Positions 39,703-51,113 of a stretch of DNA of 64,000 nt are shown piece after piece. Within the stretch, counting starts at the first letter, position 1; the number at the start of each line of letters is the position of its first letter. The stretch comes from Spiroplasma endosymbiont of Clivina fossor. Lineage in GTDB: Bacteria > Bacillota_I > Bacilli_A > Mycoplasmatales > Nriv7. The position numbers and the translations under genes were made by a program. A model generated the notes under the pieces. That model searched no databases. It was not told where the DNA came from and saw only the letters and a list, made by a program, of their open reading frames with translations. Location of the stretch: contig NZ_OZ035006.1 in NCBI RefSeq assembly GCF_964031115.1, positions 1,178,001 to 1,242,000 of the forward strand. Reading direction: 5' to 3'.

Positions 39703-41907
39703 TTATTCTACTCCTAGTCAATCGCCTTCAGTGTTGGTTATAATGACAAAACCATCATTTTCATTATCTAATATTTCAAAATAACCATTTATTTGTTCGA
39801 AATGAAGTACTATTACTTTTACAAAAGTGTTGAAATCTTCATTTGTGACACTTCCGCCTCAACCAGAATGGTCATTTATAACAAATTTATTTTTAATAAT
39901 TTTTATAATGTTTGCTGGTGAATTTTTATTTTGTTTGATTTCATTTCATGTGTTTTTGTTAATTTTAATTTTTAATTTATCATGGGCTAGAAATTTATAT
40001 CATTTTTCAATGTTATCATAAACATTATGATGAATTGAAGTTGGCAACGCAATATCAGATGTTGCATGATGATGAAAAGCAAAATATATTCATGTTCCTG
40101 CAATTGCTAATCCTCCGATTACTAAGGATAGCCCTAGAGTTTCCGGAGCCAGAGCGGCAGCGGTACCAGTTTCTACAGCTATAACTCCACCTTCAACTGC
40201 TGCTGTTTCGGCCACAGTAATTGTTTCTGCAGCGGCTAAGCTTTCTGTTGTACTTGTTGATAAGAGTGGGGTCATTTCGATTGCTTCTGCATTTGTGGCA
40301 CCAGTAGTAGCAGTACCACTAACAGTCATTTTTGTTCCATAAGCTGTTAATGTGCCCCCACTTAAAGCTGCTAATCCAGTATTTGTTAATTTTTCTTTAA
40401 AAGCTTTTTTATCATTTTCAGATAATGTTTGATAATAACGATTAATTTCATTTAATTTTTTTAATTTTTCTTCTTTTGAAAGAGCGTTGTATTGATTTAT
40501 TGCCTTAGCGGTTGTTGTTTGTAAATTTTCCATATTTGTATTGATGGGTTGATTTCCTGCCGGGGCATTTTGTTTTATTTCGTCTTTATTGTTTTTAATT
40601 AAGTTAATTTCTAAATTTTCATCATTTTTTAAACTATCATCTTCTGTTTTTTTATCCACAAAATGATATTTATCTTTTTGTAATGATGTTATTGTTGGTT
40701 CTGGTACATTGGCAATATTATTGCCTTGATGAGCATCATCGTCCTCGTTATTGTTAGTCGGAATGGCGCGGTGTTGAGCATGATCATCAACCGGTAATTT
40801 AATTGGTTTTACCTCTGGTTTTGGGGTGGTTGTTGGGAAATTATCTGGTCTCTTGGTTATATCAATTACCGGGACATTTTCCTGATTGTCATTAATAGCA
40901 ATAGGCTGATTTGGCCGATCTTCTTCTGGTGTTAAAGCAAAATTATAATGATTGTGAATACCCGAACCTTTTTCAAGCTCAACATAAGATATCGCGATGT
41001 TATTATTATTTGAATTTTGATTAACTGGTTGATAAGAGCCATTATTATTTACACTAATATTAGCATTTAAAAGATTGCTCATTGCTATTATTTCTGGTGT
41101 TCCCCCTCATGTTGAAAATTGTCGCATTATTTCTAAGTAATTAGTATCAATATCATTATTATCTTGAATAAGACTTCTAAATGTTAATTCGCCATTGCGA
41201 TTTGGAATTGTCTCTAAATTTGATTGTATATAATCAACAACGCGATTACGAAAGAAATTTATAACTAGATTATTTGCTGTTTGATCTTGATATCATAATT
41301 GATTTAGATTTCTATTATTTTCTAAATCATGTTGTTGTAGTAATTTTTGAATATATAATAAATATTTTAAATTTTCTTCACCAAATAATTGGATAAATCG
41401 GTTTCTAAATTCTTCATTATTATTTCTCGCTGGCAATAAGTAAGATGTTGATACCGACCAAAACAAACAACTATTATCTGCTGGCACATCATACAAATTA
41501 TTGTGATTTGTTGGCTCATCTGAATTATTTTGTTGTATGCGGTTACTAGCTTGTGTTTGACTTCCGTCAGCATTTGTATTACTGTTATCGGATTGTTTTA
41601 AAGTTACTGTACTTCCTTTAGGCCGTGTTCCCTGTTTTTTAGATTCATCTTCTGTAATTATTTTTTGTGCATCATTTGGTTTTCTTGCTTTTTTAGCAAG
41701 TGTAAATATAACTTTGACTGCACCATCAGAATATACACTTTGATCAATTGATTCAATAGTTGCCGCAGTATCAGTAATGCTATTTTTTTGTACTTTAACT
41801 TGATCAATATCTAAGCCAAAATTTAATTCTCTAACACGATTTAAAATTGTCTGTTCTTGCTTATCTGATATTTCTTCTAACTTAGTTTGTCTAATAACAT
41901 CTGACAA
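39703..41907 (-). CDS. OTU-domain deubiquitinase-like protein, possible effector (734 aa)
   Basis: Code 4 joins the frames into one protein. Residues ~1-135 are polar. An OTU cysteine-protease domain follows, with VPADNSCLFWSVS (Asp144, catalytic Cys147) and the closing YVELEKGSGIHNHYNFAL (catalytic His320 by position). Residues ~326-560 are low-complexity and acidic, with Pro/Asn-rich stretches. A hydrophobic helix (LGLSLVIGGLAIAGTWIYFAF, ~590-612) and a ~120-residue C-terminal domain follow. No signal peptide is visible, and the TTG start at 41907 has no clear ribosome-binding site. The frame is open to ~41997, so the true N-terminus is uncertain. OTU domains occur in spiroplasma toxins such as Spaid; bacteria lack ubiquitin, so a host target is likely. 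Confidence 0.8.
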
Positions 41908-42048
41908 TTCAATTTTTAATAATTTTTTATTGTGTAAAAATTCAATAATATGATAAAATGGTAACGAATAAAAATGACAATAACAAGAAAGGCAGGCTTA
42001 GTTTAGTAATTAAATAATATAATTAGCTGATTGTTTTACTTTTTCAAA

Positions 42049-42076
42049 GTAATACCTAAGAAAACTAAACGCGACC
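42049..42076 (-). other. orphan dif-like motif
   Basis: Minus strand: arm GGTCGCGTTTA, centre GTTTTC, arm TTAGGTATTAC. The left arm is the same as at 53373. No prophage adjoins it now; it sits between the OTU gene and mgtE and could be a vacated or ancestral site. Confidence 0.45.
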
Positions 42077-42156
42077 AAATAACAAAAGACTTTTATTGTT
42101 AAACAAGATATAATTAATATTACATAAATAGTAAAATAACATTGTTGTGAGGTAAA

Positions 42157-43593
42157 ATGCTAGTGTCTATTAATAATAAGTCGTTATTGCAAATAAATAT
42201 TAGCAATTTGCAAAAATTAATTAATATTAATGATAAGAAAAGTTTAGAAAAAATTTTAAAAAATTTGCATAGTGCTGATTTAGCTGATGTAATTAATAAA
42301 ATGGAAAATCTTAGTGAAGTTTTATATTTAGTACGGTTGTTGGATTCAAAAATAGCTAGTGAAGTTTTTATTAATCTTGATATGGAAATGAAAATGATGT
42401 TACTAAATGAATTAAGTAATACGGAAATAACGCAAATTGTTAATCAATTATATGCTGATGATATTGTTGAATTATTGGAACAAATACCTGAAGAAGTTAT
42501 TAAAAAGCTTATTATCAATGCATCGCGTGATAAAAGAAAAGAAATTAATCTTTTATTAAATTATGAAGAAAATAGTGCTGGTTCAATTATGTCAGTTGAT
42601 TTTGTGCAGTTATTTCAACATGAAAAAATTGGTCAAGCATTAGAAAAAGTGAAACAACTGGGTGAAAGAGCAGAAAATAGTGATAAGTATTATGTTACTG
42701 ATAGTAAGAATAAGTTATTAGGAGTTATTAGTTTAAGAAATTTAGTTTTTGCTAATAGCAAAGAAGAAGTTAATAGTGTAATGGAAACTAATGTTGTTAG
42801 TGTTGATGCTCATAGTGATCAAGAATTAGTTGCTAATATTGTTCAAAAATATGATTTAAATGAAGTTGCTGTTGTTAATAAGCAAAATGTGTTAATTGGA
42901 ATTATTACTGTTGATGATATTTTAGATGTTATGGAAGAAGAAGCGACAGAAGATATTGAAAAGTTAGCTGCAATTAAACCAACTGAGATGTTATATTTAA
43001 AAACTCCAGTTTGAAGAATTGTTCGTTCGCGAATATTTTGATTGTTATTTTTATTAGTATCAGCTACTTTTTCAGAATTAGTTATTGATGCTTTTTTACC
43101 TTTATTTGGTGCTAATAAAAATAGTAGTGATTTATCTAATAAGTTTTTAACTTTATTAGTACCATTATTACCAATTATTGCTGATACGGGAGGAAATTCT
43201 GGAAGTCAAGCCTCAACAACTATTGTGCGTGCTTTATCATTAGGTGATGTTACAATTAAAGATTATGGGCAAGTTGTTTGAAAAGAGTTAAGAATATCTT
43301 TTTTTGTTGGTTTAATTTTAATTTGCTTTAACTTTATTAGAATGATTATTATTAATCTTATTAAATATGATGGTGTTTTATATTGAGATCAGTGAGCTTC
43401 AATGATTACAATTTCAATATCTTTATGAATTGTTATTATTATTTCTAAAGTAGCGGGGGGAATTTTACCAATTGTTGCAAAATTATTAAGAATGGATCCA
43501 GCTGTTATGGCTGCTCCTTTGGTAACAACGATTATTGACTGTGTATCAACAACAATCTTTTTTTCTATCGCTTTACTATTTTTTGTTACTTAA
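42157..43593 (+). CDS. mgtE: magnesium transporter MgtE (478 aa)
   Basis: Mg2+ channel of the cytoplasmic membrane. N-terminal helical domain (HSADLADVINKMENLSEVLYLVRLL), two CBS domains (residues ~135-255), a linking helix, and five TM helices from ~290. The conserved pore segment ADTGGNSGSQASTTIVRALSLGD is near residue 345. Full length; TGA Trp codons at 43012 and after. GAGG precedes the start. Adjacent to a leftward OTU gene and followed after 17 nt by trmB. Confidence 0.93.
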
Positions 43594-43716
43594 TAGATAG
43601 GAGAATAATATGAGATTACGAAATAATCCGCAAGCAAAAATATTTTTAGAAAATAATTATCAAATTGTTATTCAAGAACCCCACACTTATCAAGGTAATT
43701 GAGCATCAAAAATTTT

Positions 43717-44861
43717 TTTTAATTTTGTCGAAAACTCTTGATATTTATTGAATATACTTAATTTTAGGTATATTTTAATATGATAGAGGTGGATAATAAT
43801 TATGGAAAAAATAATTCAAGAACTAGTAAATACTTTAACAGATGATCAATTTTTAGAATTTTATGAAAAAGTCAAACAACAAGCAGAATTAATAAAAAAA
43901 CAAAAACGTTTAAATGAAATTGATCAAAAATTTAGAGCGCAAGGTATTAAATGCCCTAAATGTGAATCTTACCATTGCGTTAAAAATGGACATAATTCAG
44001 AAGGAAAACAAAAATATTTATGTAAAAATTGCCGTGCAAGTTTTGACGCTTTTCGTAATCATTTTATTTATTGAAGTCATTTAAATTATGAACAATGAAA
44101 TTTATTGATTCAAATTTCATTGCTGGGGCAATCTAGTAAAACAATTTCTCGTTTTATTAAAACTACATTAAAAACTGCTTGATATAATCGTCAAAAATTA
44201 ATGAAATCAAAACAATTAGAAAATACCCAATTAAAATTTAAAAAATTATCTGGTAAAATCCAAATCGATGAAACATTTATTAAAGAAATCCATAAAGGAA
44301 ATTTCAAATATAAAACTGATCCACGAAGAATTCACCTTGACCCATTCGCAACTAATACTAAATGCTGTATTCAAATGGCAATTGATAATAATAACAATAT
44401 TTATGTTAAATCCACAAACACCAAACGTTTACAAAAACAATGAGTTATTGAAAATATGAACAAAGGATTAATTAACGAAAATTCAATTATTACTTCTGAT
44501 ATGCAAAAATTATATTTTTTAGTAGCAAAACAAACAAATTCTACTTTATGTGTAACTAAAACAACAATTAATCCTGAAGCTAGTTATCGTAACTTAAATA
44601 AAATCAGTAAATTACAATCTAGTCTTAAAGAAGCCTTAATTCATTATCATGGTTTAGGTTTTACTAATATTCAAAATTATTTAAATCTCTGAAAATGAAA
44701 ATACCAACATAAGGGTTTAACTCCAAACCAACAAACAGCGGTATTATATTTTAATGTATAAAAAAGTTAAAGTAAAAATAGTAATTTTATATAAAAGCCT
44801 TTTAAAATTATCAAGTTGATGATTTTTTTTATTTTATCAAGAGTTTTCGACAAAATTAAAA
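43717..44861 (+). mobile_element. IS-A, complete, in trmB
   Basis: A 1145-bp element with both ends and the 8-bp duplication AAAATTTT (43709-43716, 44862-44869) within the start of trmB. Confidence 0.94.
43802..44761 (+). CDS. IS-A transposase (319 aa), intact
   Basis: Same frame as 13752-14711 with one Glu to Gly change near residue 222 (MNKGLINEN). Confidence 0.87.
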
Positions 44862-45374
44862 AAAATTTTTAATAATACTCAACCTTGTCATTTAGAAATT
44901 GGATGTGGTAAAGGAGACTTTATTATTGCTATGGCACATAAATATTCAATGATAAATTTTATTGCCATTGAAAAATCGGAAGTAGTATTAATGGCAGCAG
45001 TAAAGAAAGTGGTAGCATTAGAAAAAATTCCTACTAACTTAAAATTTGTTCAAATTGATGCTAATAATATTTTAAATATATTTGCTATTAATGAAATTAC
45101 CGAAATATATCTTAATTTTTCTGATCCATGACCAAAGAAAAAACACTATATAAAGAAGGTTAACGCATCCTAAATTTTTATTAGCATATAAAAATATTCT
45201 TGTTAATGCTGGTAGAATTTTAATTCGTACTGATAATGCGATATTGCTTGACTTTACTATTAATAGTTTGAGGAGTGATTCTCATTGAGAATTATTAGTT
45301 CAAGAGCAAGATAGTTTATCTAGTATGTTTTTAACAGAGTATGAGAAGAAATTTATTAAACAAAATAAAGTAAT

Positions 45375-46442
45375 AGACTTCTTGCAAAATTAATATGATA
45401 ATTATAATTTTTAAATTTAAAATAAATATAAAAGTGTTATTAAAATAATTTTTAGATTATTTTTACAAATATTTTGTCATTAAAACATAATAAAAATTAT
45501 TATTTACAATAAAAAAAGACTGAAATTTTAAATTATCAAATATATTTAAACTAATAGTTGTAAATTATAAATTGAAGCTATTAAATTAAATCTTAAAGCA
45601 AATCTTTTTCTACGATTTCGATATTTTTCACTAATAATTTTAAATTTTTTAAGTATAGCAAAAACATTTTCAATAACAATTCTCATTTTTGAAATTCGCT
45701 CATTATTTTGCTTTTCTTCTTTATTTAAAGGGTTTTTCTTTGATTTTCTTTTAGGAATTAAAACATTATGATTAATTTTTTGTATGCCTTGATAACCTAA
45801 ATCCACTAAAACAGTTGTTTCTGGTAAAAATTTAATTTTTGAATCTTTTAAAATTTTAAAGTCATGGTTTTTACCATAAGAAAAATCAGAACTAATAATT
45901 TTTTTACTATCTTTTTCAATTATAACTTGTGTTTTTATTGTGTGTTTTTTCTTTTTTCCTGAGTAGTGCTGTTTTTGTCTTTTTTTGGGCGTTGGATTTG
46001 GCTTTCAGTTACATCAATTATAACAGTCTTATCTTTGAAATAATCTTTTAATAGTGATTTTTGACCAGTAAGTTGTTGAAAATTAGGGTGTTTTATTAAA
46101 GTGTCTTCAATTCATTTGATATTTCTATAACAACTACTTTCACTAATATCATAACTTTTTGCAATATGAAAATAAGTTCTATATTCTCTTCAATATTCTA
46201 AAGTCATTAAAATACGATTTTCTAATGATAATTTATTGGTTCTTCCGCGACGAAATCTCTTTTTTAATTCTTCTATTTTTAAAATTTCTAGCATTTTATT
46301 AAAAGTAGTATGTTTAATACCAGTTAATCTTAAAAAATTTTTATCACTTATTTGATTATTTTTTTTAAATTTCATTTAAATTCCACCTTTTTATTAAAAA
46401 CAACAATTCAATTATATTTTAAATTAATTTTGCAAGAAGTCT
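45375..46442 (-). mobile_element. IS-B, full length, in 3' end of trmB
   Basis: 1068 bp, AAT on both sides (45372-45374, 46443-46445). Immediately followed by IS-A at 46450. Confidence 0.94.
45546..46375 (-). CDS. IS-B transposase, -1 frameshift fusion
   Basis: ORFA 46375-45935, ORFB to 45546, with the A7 slip site at the usual place (~45980-45986). Intact. Confidence 0.86.
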
Positions 46443-46449
46443 AATATAT

Positions 46450-47595
46450 TTTTAATTTTGTCGAAAACTCTTGATAAAATAAAAAAAATCATCAACTTGA
46501 TAATTTTAAAAGGCTTTTATGTAAAATTACTATTTTTACTTTAACTTTTTTTATACATTAAAATATAATACCGCTGTTTGTTGATTTGGAGTTAAACCCT
46601 TATGTTGGTATTTTCATTTTCAGAGATTTAAATAATTTTGAATATTAGTAAAACCTAAACCATGATAATGAATTAAGGCTTCTTTAAGACTAGATTGTAA
46701 TTTACTGATTTTATTTAAGTTACGATAACTAGCTTCAGGATTAATTGTTGTTTTAGTTACACATAAAGTAGAATTTGTTTGTTTTGCTACTAAAAAATAT
46801 AATTTTTGCATATCGGAAGTAATAATTGAATTTTCGTTAATTAATTCTTTGTTCATATTTTCAATAACTCATTGTTTTTGTAAACGTTTGGTGTTTGTGG
46901 ATTTAACATAAATATTGTTATTATTATCAATTGCCATTTGAATACAGCATTTAGTATTAGTTGCGAATGGGTCAAGGTGAATTCTTCGTGGATCAGTTTT
47001 ATATTTGAAATTTCCTTTATGGATTTCTTTAATAAATGTTTCATCGATTTGGATTTTACCAGATAATTTTTTAAATTTTAATTGGGTATTTTCTAATTGT
47101 TTTGATTTCATTAATTTTTGACGATTATATCAAGCAGTTTTTAATGTAGTTTTAATAAAACGAGAAATTGTTTTACTAGATTGCCCCAGCAATGAAATTT
47201 GAATCAATAAATTTCATTGTTCATAATTTAAATGACTTCAATAAATAAAATGATTACGAAAAGCGTCAAAACTTGCACGGCAATTTTTACATAAATATTT
47301 TTGTTTTCCTTCTGAATTATGTCCATTTTTAACGCAATGGTAAGATTCACATTTAGGGCATTTAATACCTTGCGCTCTAAATTTTTGATCAATTTCATTT
47401 AAACGTTTTTGTTTTTTTATTAATTCTGCTTGTTGTTTGACTTTTTCATAAAATTCTAAAAATTGATCATCTGTTAAAGTATTTACTAGTTCTTGAATTA
47501 TTTTTTCCATAATTATTATCCACCTCTATCATATTAAAATATACCTAAAATTAAGTATATTCAATAAATATCAAGAGTTTTCGACAAAATTAAAA
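46450..47595 (-). mobile_element. IS-A, complete, adjoining IS-B in trmB
   Basis: 1146 bp with the duplication TAATATAT (46442-46449, 47596-47603). The left copy includes the last base of IS-B, so IS-A came second. Confidence 0.93.
46551..47510 (-). CDS. IS-A transposase (319 aa), intact
   Basis: Complete code-4 frame with zinc ribbon and IDETFI motif. Confidence 0.87.
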
Positions 47596-47832
47596 TAATA
47601 TATTATTTAAAAGTAGTAAAAAATTCGTTTTAATAAAATTATTTTTTAATTTTGTCGAAAACTCTTGATAAAATAAAAAAAATCATCAACTTGATAATTT
47701 TAAAAGACTTTTATGTAAAATTACTATTTTTACTTTAACTTTTTTTATACATTAAAATATAATACCGCTGTTTGTTGGTTTGGAGTTAAACCCTTATGTT
47801 GGTATTTTCATTTTCAGAGATTTAAATAATTT

Positions 47833-48979
47833 CTTTAATTTTGTCGAAAACTCTTGATAAAATAAAAAAAATCATCAACTTGATAATTTTAAAAGACTTT
47901 TATGTAAAATTACTATTTTTACTTTAACTTTTTTTATACATTAAAATATAATACCGCTGTTTGTTGGTTTGGAGTTAAACCCTTATGTTGGTATTTTCAT
48001 TTTCAGAGATTTAAATAATTTTGAATATTAGTAAAACCTAAACCATAATAATGAATTAAGGCTTCTTTAAGACTAGATTGTAATTTACTGATTTTATTTA
48101 AGTTACGATAACTAGCTTCAGGATTAATTGTTGTTTTAGTTACACATAAAGTAGAATTTGTTTGTTTTGCTACTAAAAAATATAATTTTTGCATATCAGA
48201 AGTAATAATTGAATTTTCGTTAATTAATTCTTTGTTCATATTTTCAATAACTCATTGTTTTTGTAAACGTTTGGTGTTTGTGGATTTAACATAAATATTG
48301 TTATTATTATCAATTGCCATTTGAATACAACATTTAGTATTAGTTGCGAATGGGTCAAGGTGAATTCTTCGTGGATCAGTTTTATATTTGAAATTTCCTT
48401 TATGGATTTCTTTAATAAATGTTTCATCGATTTGGATTTTACCAGATAATTTTTTAAATTTTAATTGGGTATTTTCTAATTGTTTTGATTTCATTAATTT
48501 TTGACGATTATATCAAGCAGTTTTTAATGTAGTTTTAATAAAACGAGAAATTGTTTTACTAGATTGCTCCAGCAATGAAATTTGAATCAATAAATTTCAT
48601 TGTTCATAATTTAAATGACTTCAATAAATAAAATGATTACGAAAAGCGTCAAAACTTGCACGGCAATTTTTACATAAATATTTTTGTTTTCCTTCTGAAT
48701 TATGTCCATTTTTAACGCAATGGTAAGATTCACATTTAGGGCATTTAATACCTTGCGCTCTAAATTTTTGATCAATTTCATTTAAACGTTTTTGTTTTTT
48801 TATTAATTCTGCTTGTTGTTTGACTTTTTCATAAAATTCTAAAAATTGATCATCTGTTAAAGTATTTACTAGTTCTTGAATTATTTTTTCCATAATTATT
48901 ATCCACCTCTATCATATTAAAAATATACCTAAAATTAAGTATATTCAATAAATATCAAGAGTTTTCGACAAAATTAAAA
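47833..48979 (-). mobile_element. IS-A, inner complete copy
   Basis: Duplication AATAATTT at 47825-47832 and 48980-48987. The first base of its end is C instead of T. Confidence 0.93.
47934..48893 (-). CDS. IS-A transposase (319 aa), intact
   Basis: Open frame with minor changes (HYYGLGF for HYHGLGF, ILNVVFKW region, LLEQSS for LLGQSS). Confidence 0.86.
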
Positions 48980-49860
48980 AATAATTTTGAATATTAGTAA
49001 AACCTAAACCATGATAATGAATTAAGGCTTCTTTAAGACTAGATTGTAATTTACTGATTTTATTTAAGTTACGATAACTAGCTTCAGGATTAATTGTTGT
49101 TTTAGTTACACATAAAGTAGAATTTGTTTGTTTTGCTACTAAAAAATATAATTTTTGCATATCGGAAGTAATAATTGAATTTTCGTTAATTAATTCTTTG
49201 TTCATATTTTCAATAACTCATTGTTTTTGTAAACGTTTGGTGTTTGTGGATTTAACATAAATATTGTTATTATTATCAATTGCCATTTGAATACAGCATT
49301 TAGTATTAGTTGCGAATGGGTCAAGGTGAATTCTTCGTGGATCAGTTTTATATTTGAAATTTCCTTTATGGATTTCTTTAATAAAAGTTTCATCAATTTC
49401 AATGATGCCACTAAGTTTCTTAAAGTATTTTTGAGTTTTTGCTAATTGTTTTGATTTCATTAATTTTTGACGATTATATCAAGCAGTTTTTAATGTAGTT
49501 TTAATAAAACGAGAAATTGTTTTACTAGATTGCCCCAGCAATGAAATTTGAATCAATAAATTTCATTGTTCATAATTTAAATGACTTCAATAAATAAAAT
49601 GATTACGAAAAGCGTCAAAACTTGCACGGCAATTTTTACATAAATATTTTTGTTTTCCTTCTGAATTATGTCCATTTTTAACGCAATGGTAAGATTCACA
49701 TTTAGGGCATTTAAATACCTTGCGCTCTAAATTTTTGATCAATTTCATTTAACCGTTTTTGTTTTTTTATTAATTCTGCTTGTTGTTTGACTTTTTCATA
49801 AAATTCTAAAAATTGATCATCTGTTAAAGTATTTACTAGTTCTTGAATTATTTTTTCCAT
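48980..49860 (-). pseudogene. outer IS-A transposase, frameshifted and mosaic
   Basis: An extra A near 49712 (GCATTTAAATACC) breaks the zinc-ribbon frame, and the C-terminal part is split by the inner IS-A. The segment KSKQLAKTQKYFKKLSGIIEIDETF replaces KSKQLENTQLKFKKLSGKIQIDETF (family text abbreviated), suggesting exchange with a diverged relative. Confidence 0.85.
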
Positions 49861-50013
49861 AATTATTATCCACCTCTATCATATTAAAAATATACCTAAA
49901 ATTAAGTATATTCAATAAATATCAAGAGTTTTCGACAAAATTAAAAAAATTATTTGATATACATAAATAATAATAAATGTTAAAATAAGATAAAAGTTAA
50001 AGAGGTGGCTTTA

Positions 50014-50995
50014 ATGATTAAAATTAAGTTAAATGATTTACCAAGTAAATATGGTACTATTAAGCAAATTTTAGTTGAACAAGGGAGTCATGTTAAAGCC
50101 TTTCAAAATATTTTGCTTATTAACCCCTAACTGTGAAGGTCAAGAGATTCCGGTTAGTACTTTATTTGATGGTGATATTGAAAAATTATTTGTTTGCCCT
50201 GAGGGTGATAGTGTTAAACGCGGTGATGTTGTTGTTAAAATGAAGATTATGTTGAAAGAAACTGTTTCTGAAAAATCAGTAAAACCAATAAAATCGTCAT
50301 CAAAAAAGCCATTTTCTAATTGAGAAGAATTAGAAGAACAAGAGCAAGAATTAAAGTTTAATTTATCAGAAAATCAATCACATTTAGAAAAGGATTTTAC
50401 AGCAAAATTTGAAAAAAAAGTTATTAATGAAAAATTATCGCCAATGCCAAAACTTAAAACTCCAAATCAAGTAATTGAAAAAAAACAAAGTATTATTAAT
50501 TCTAATAGTGTTATTAATGATATGCAAGAAAAAACTCCATTGTCTGAAAATAATTTAAGTTCAAAAACAACTTCAGAAGAGTTAATAAAGAAAAATGAAA
50601 AACCGTTATCATTTCGGGAAATAATTATGAAGCGAATGAATAATTTGCAAGAACAAGTTGTTACCGTTAAAGAAAGTAAAACGCAATCAAGTGATGCCAA
50701 TGCTTCTGTTGTTGATAATGTTCGGAATACTATTTATAAAAAAATTGATTTAATTCAAAAAGGTAAAATTAATAACGATAGTAATATTGAAGAAATTAAT
50801 AAAATAATTTCTGAAGAAGTAGATGATAAATTAGAAACTATAGAAACTATTAAAAGTCAATATCAACCATTAGGATATCAAGAAAAGAATACTGAGCAAG
50901 ACAAAGTTATTGTTTCTAAGTCGGAAGTAAATTTAAAAGAATTAATTGATGAAGTAACTGATGAAAATATAAATACTCTTAAATTTTATAGATAA
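50014..50995 (+). pseudogene. lipoyl/biotinyl-fold protein, frameshifted
   Basis: The first ~80 residues look like a lipoyl-type beta-barrel (IKQILVEQGSHVKAFQ, then EIPVSTLFDGDIEKLFVCPEG, DSVKRGDVVVKM), with no clear modified Lys. A charged, probably unstructured region follows to the stop at 50993. One extra C in CCCC at 50123-50126 creates a TAA at 50128; skipping one base restores INPNCEGQEIP. This is a pseudogene or, less likely, +1 frameshifting at CCC-TAA. Resembles E2-type or HlyD-like lipoyl domains; function not assigned. Confidence 0.6.
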
Positions 50996-50996
50996 G

Positions 50997-51030
50997 TATT
51001 GATAAAATAAAAAAAATCATCAACCTGACT
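50997..51030 (+). repeat. possible IS-A end remnant
   Basis: TTGATAAAATAAAAAAAATC matches the subterminal sequence of the IS-A 3' end (reverse), directly after the stop of the lipoyl-like gene. Likely an old IS-A fragment that may have cut the gene's C-terminus. Confidence 0.5.
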
Positions 51031-51113
51031 TTTAAAAATTAATTTTATTAAATTTTAGAATTAATGGTTATAAATTAAAATACAACAAGCTTGATTGTTG
51101 ATAAGGATTTAAA

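Larger units (their letters stand above)
43611..47633 (+). pseudogene. trmB: tRNA (guanine-N7-)-methyltransferase, disrupted
   Basis: The pieces read as TrmB: MRLRNNPQAKIFLENNYQ, then LEIGCGKGDFI (SAM-binding), FSDPWPKKKH (family signature) and THPKFLLAYKNILVNAGR, ending KVIYYLKVVKNSF at 47631. Four lesions are present. IS-A is inserted at 43717 (AAAATTTT duplicated). A two-base change near 45150 shifts the frame after KKKHY. IS-B is inserted at 45375 (AAT duplicated). A second IS-A is inserted at 46450 in the flank of that IS-B (TAATATAT duplicated). m7G46 modification of tRNA from this locus must be lost. Confidence 0.92.
47644..49946 (-). mobile_element. IS-A, outer copy containing another IS-A
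   Basis: The outer element (47644-47832 plus 48980-49946) is flanked by AAATTATT (47636-47643, 49947-49954). It contains a complete IS-A (47833-48979) flanked by AATAATTT. A ~70-bp patch at 49383-49450 differs strongly from all other copies. Confidence 0.92.
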
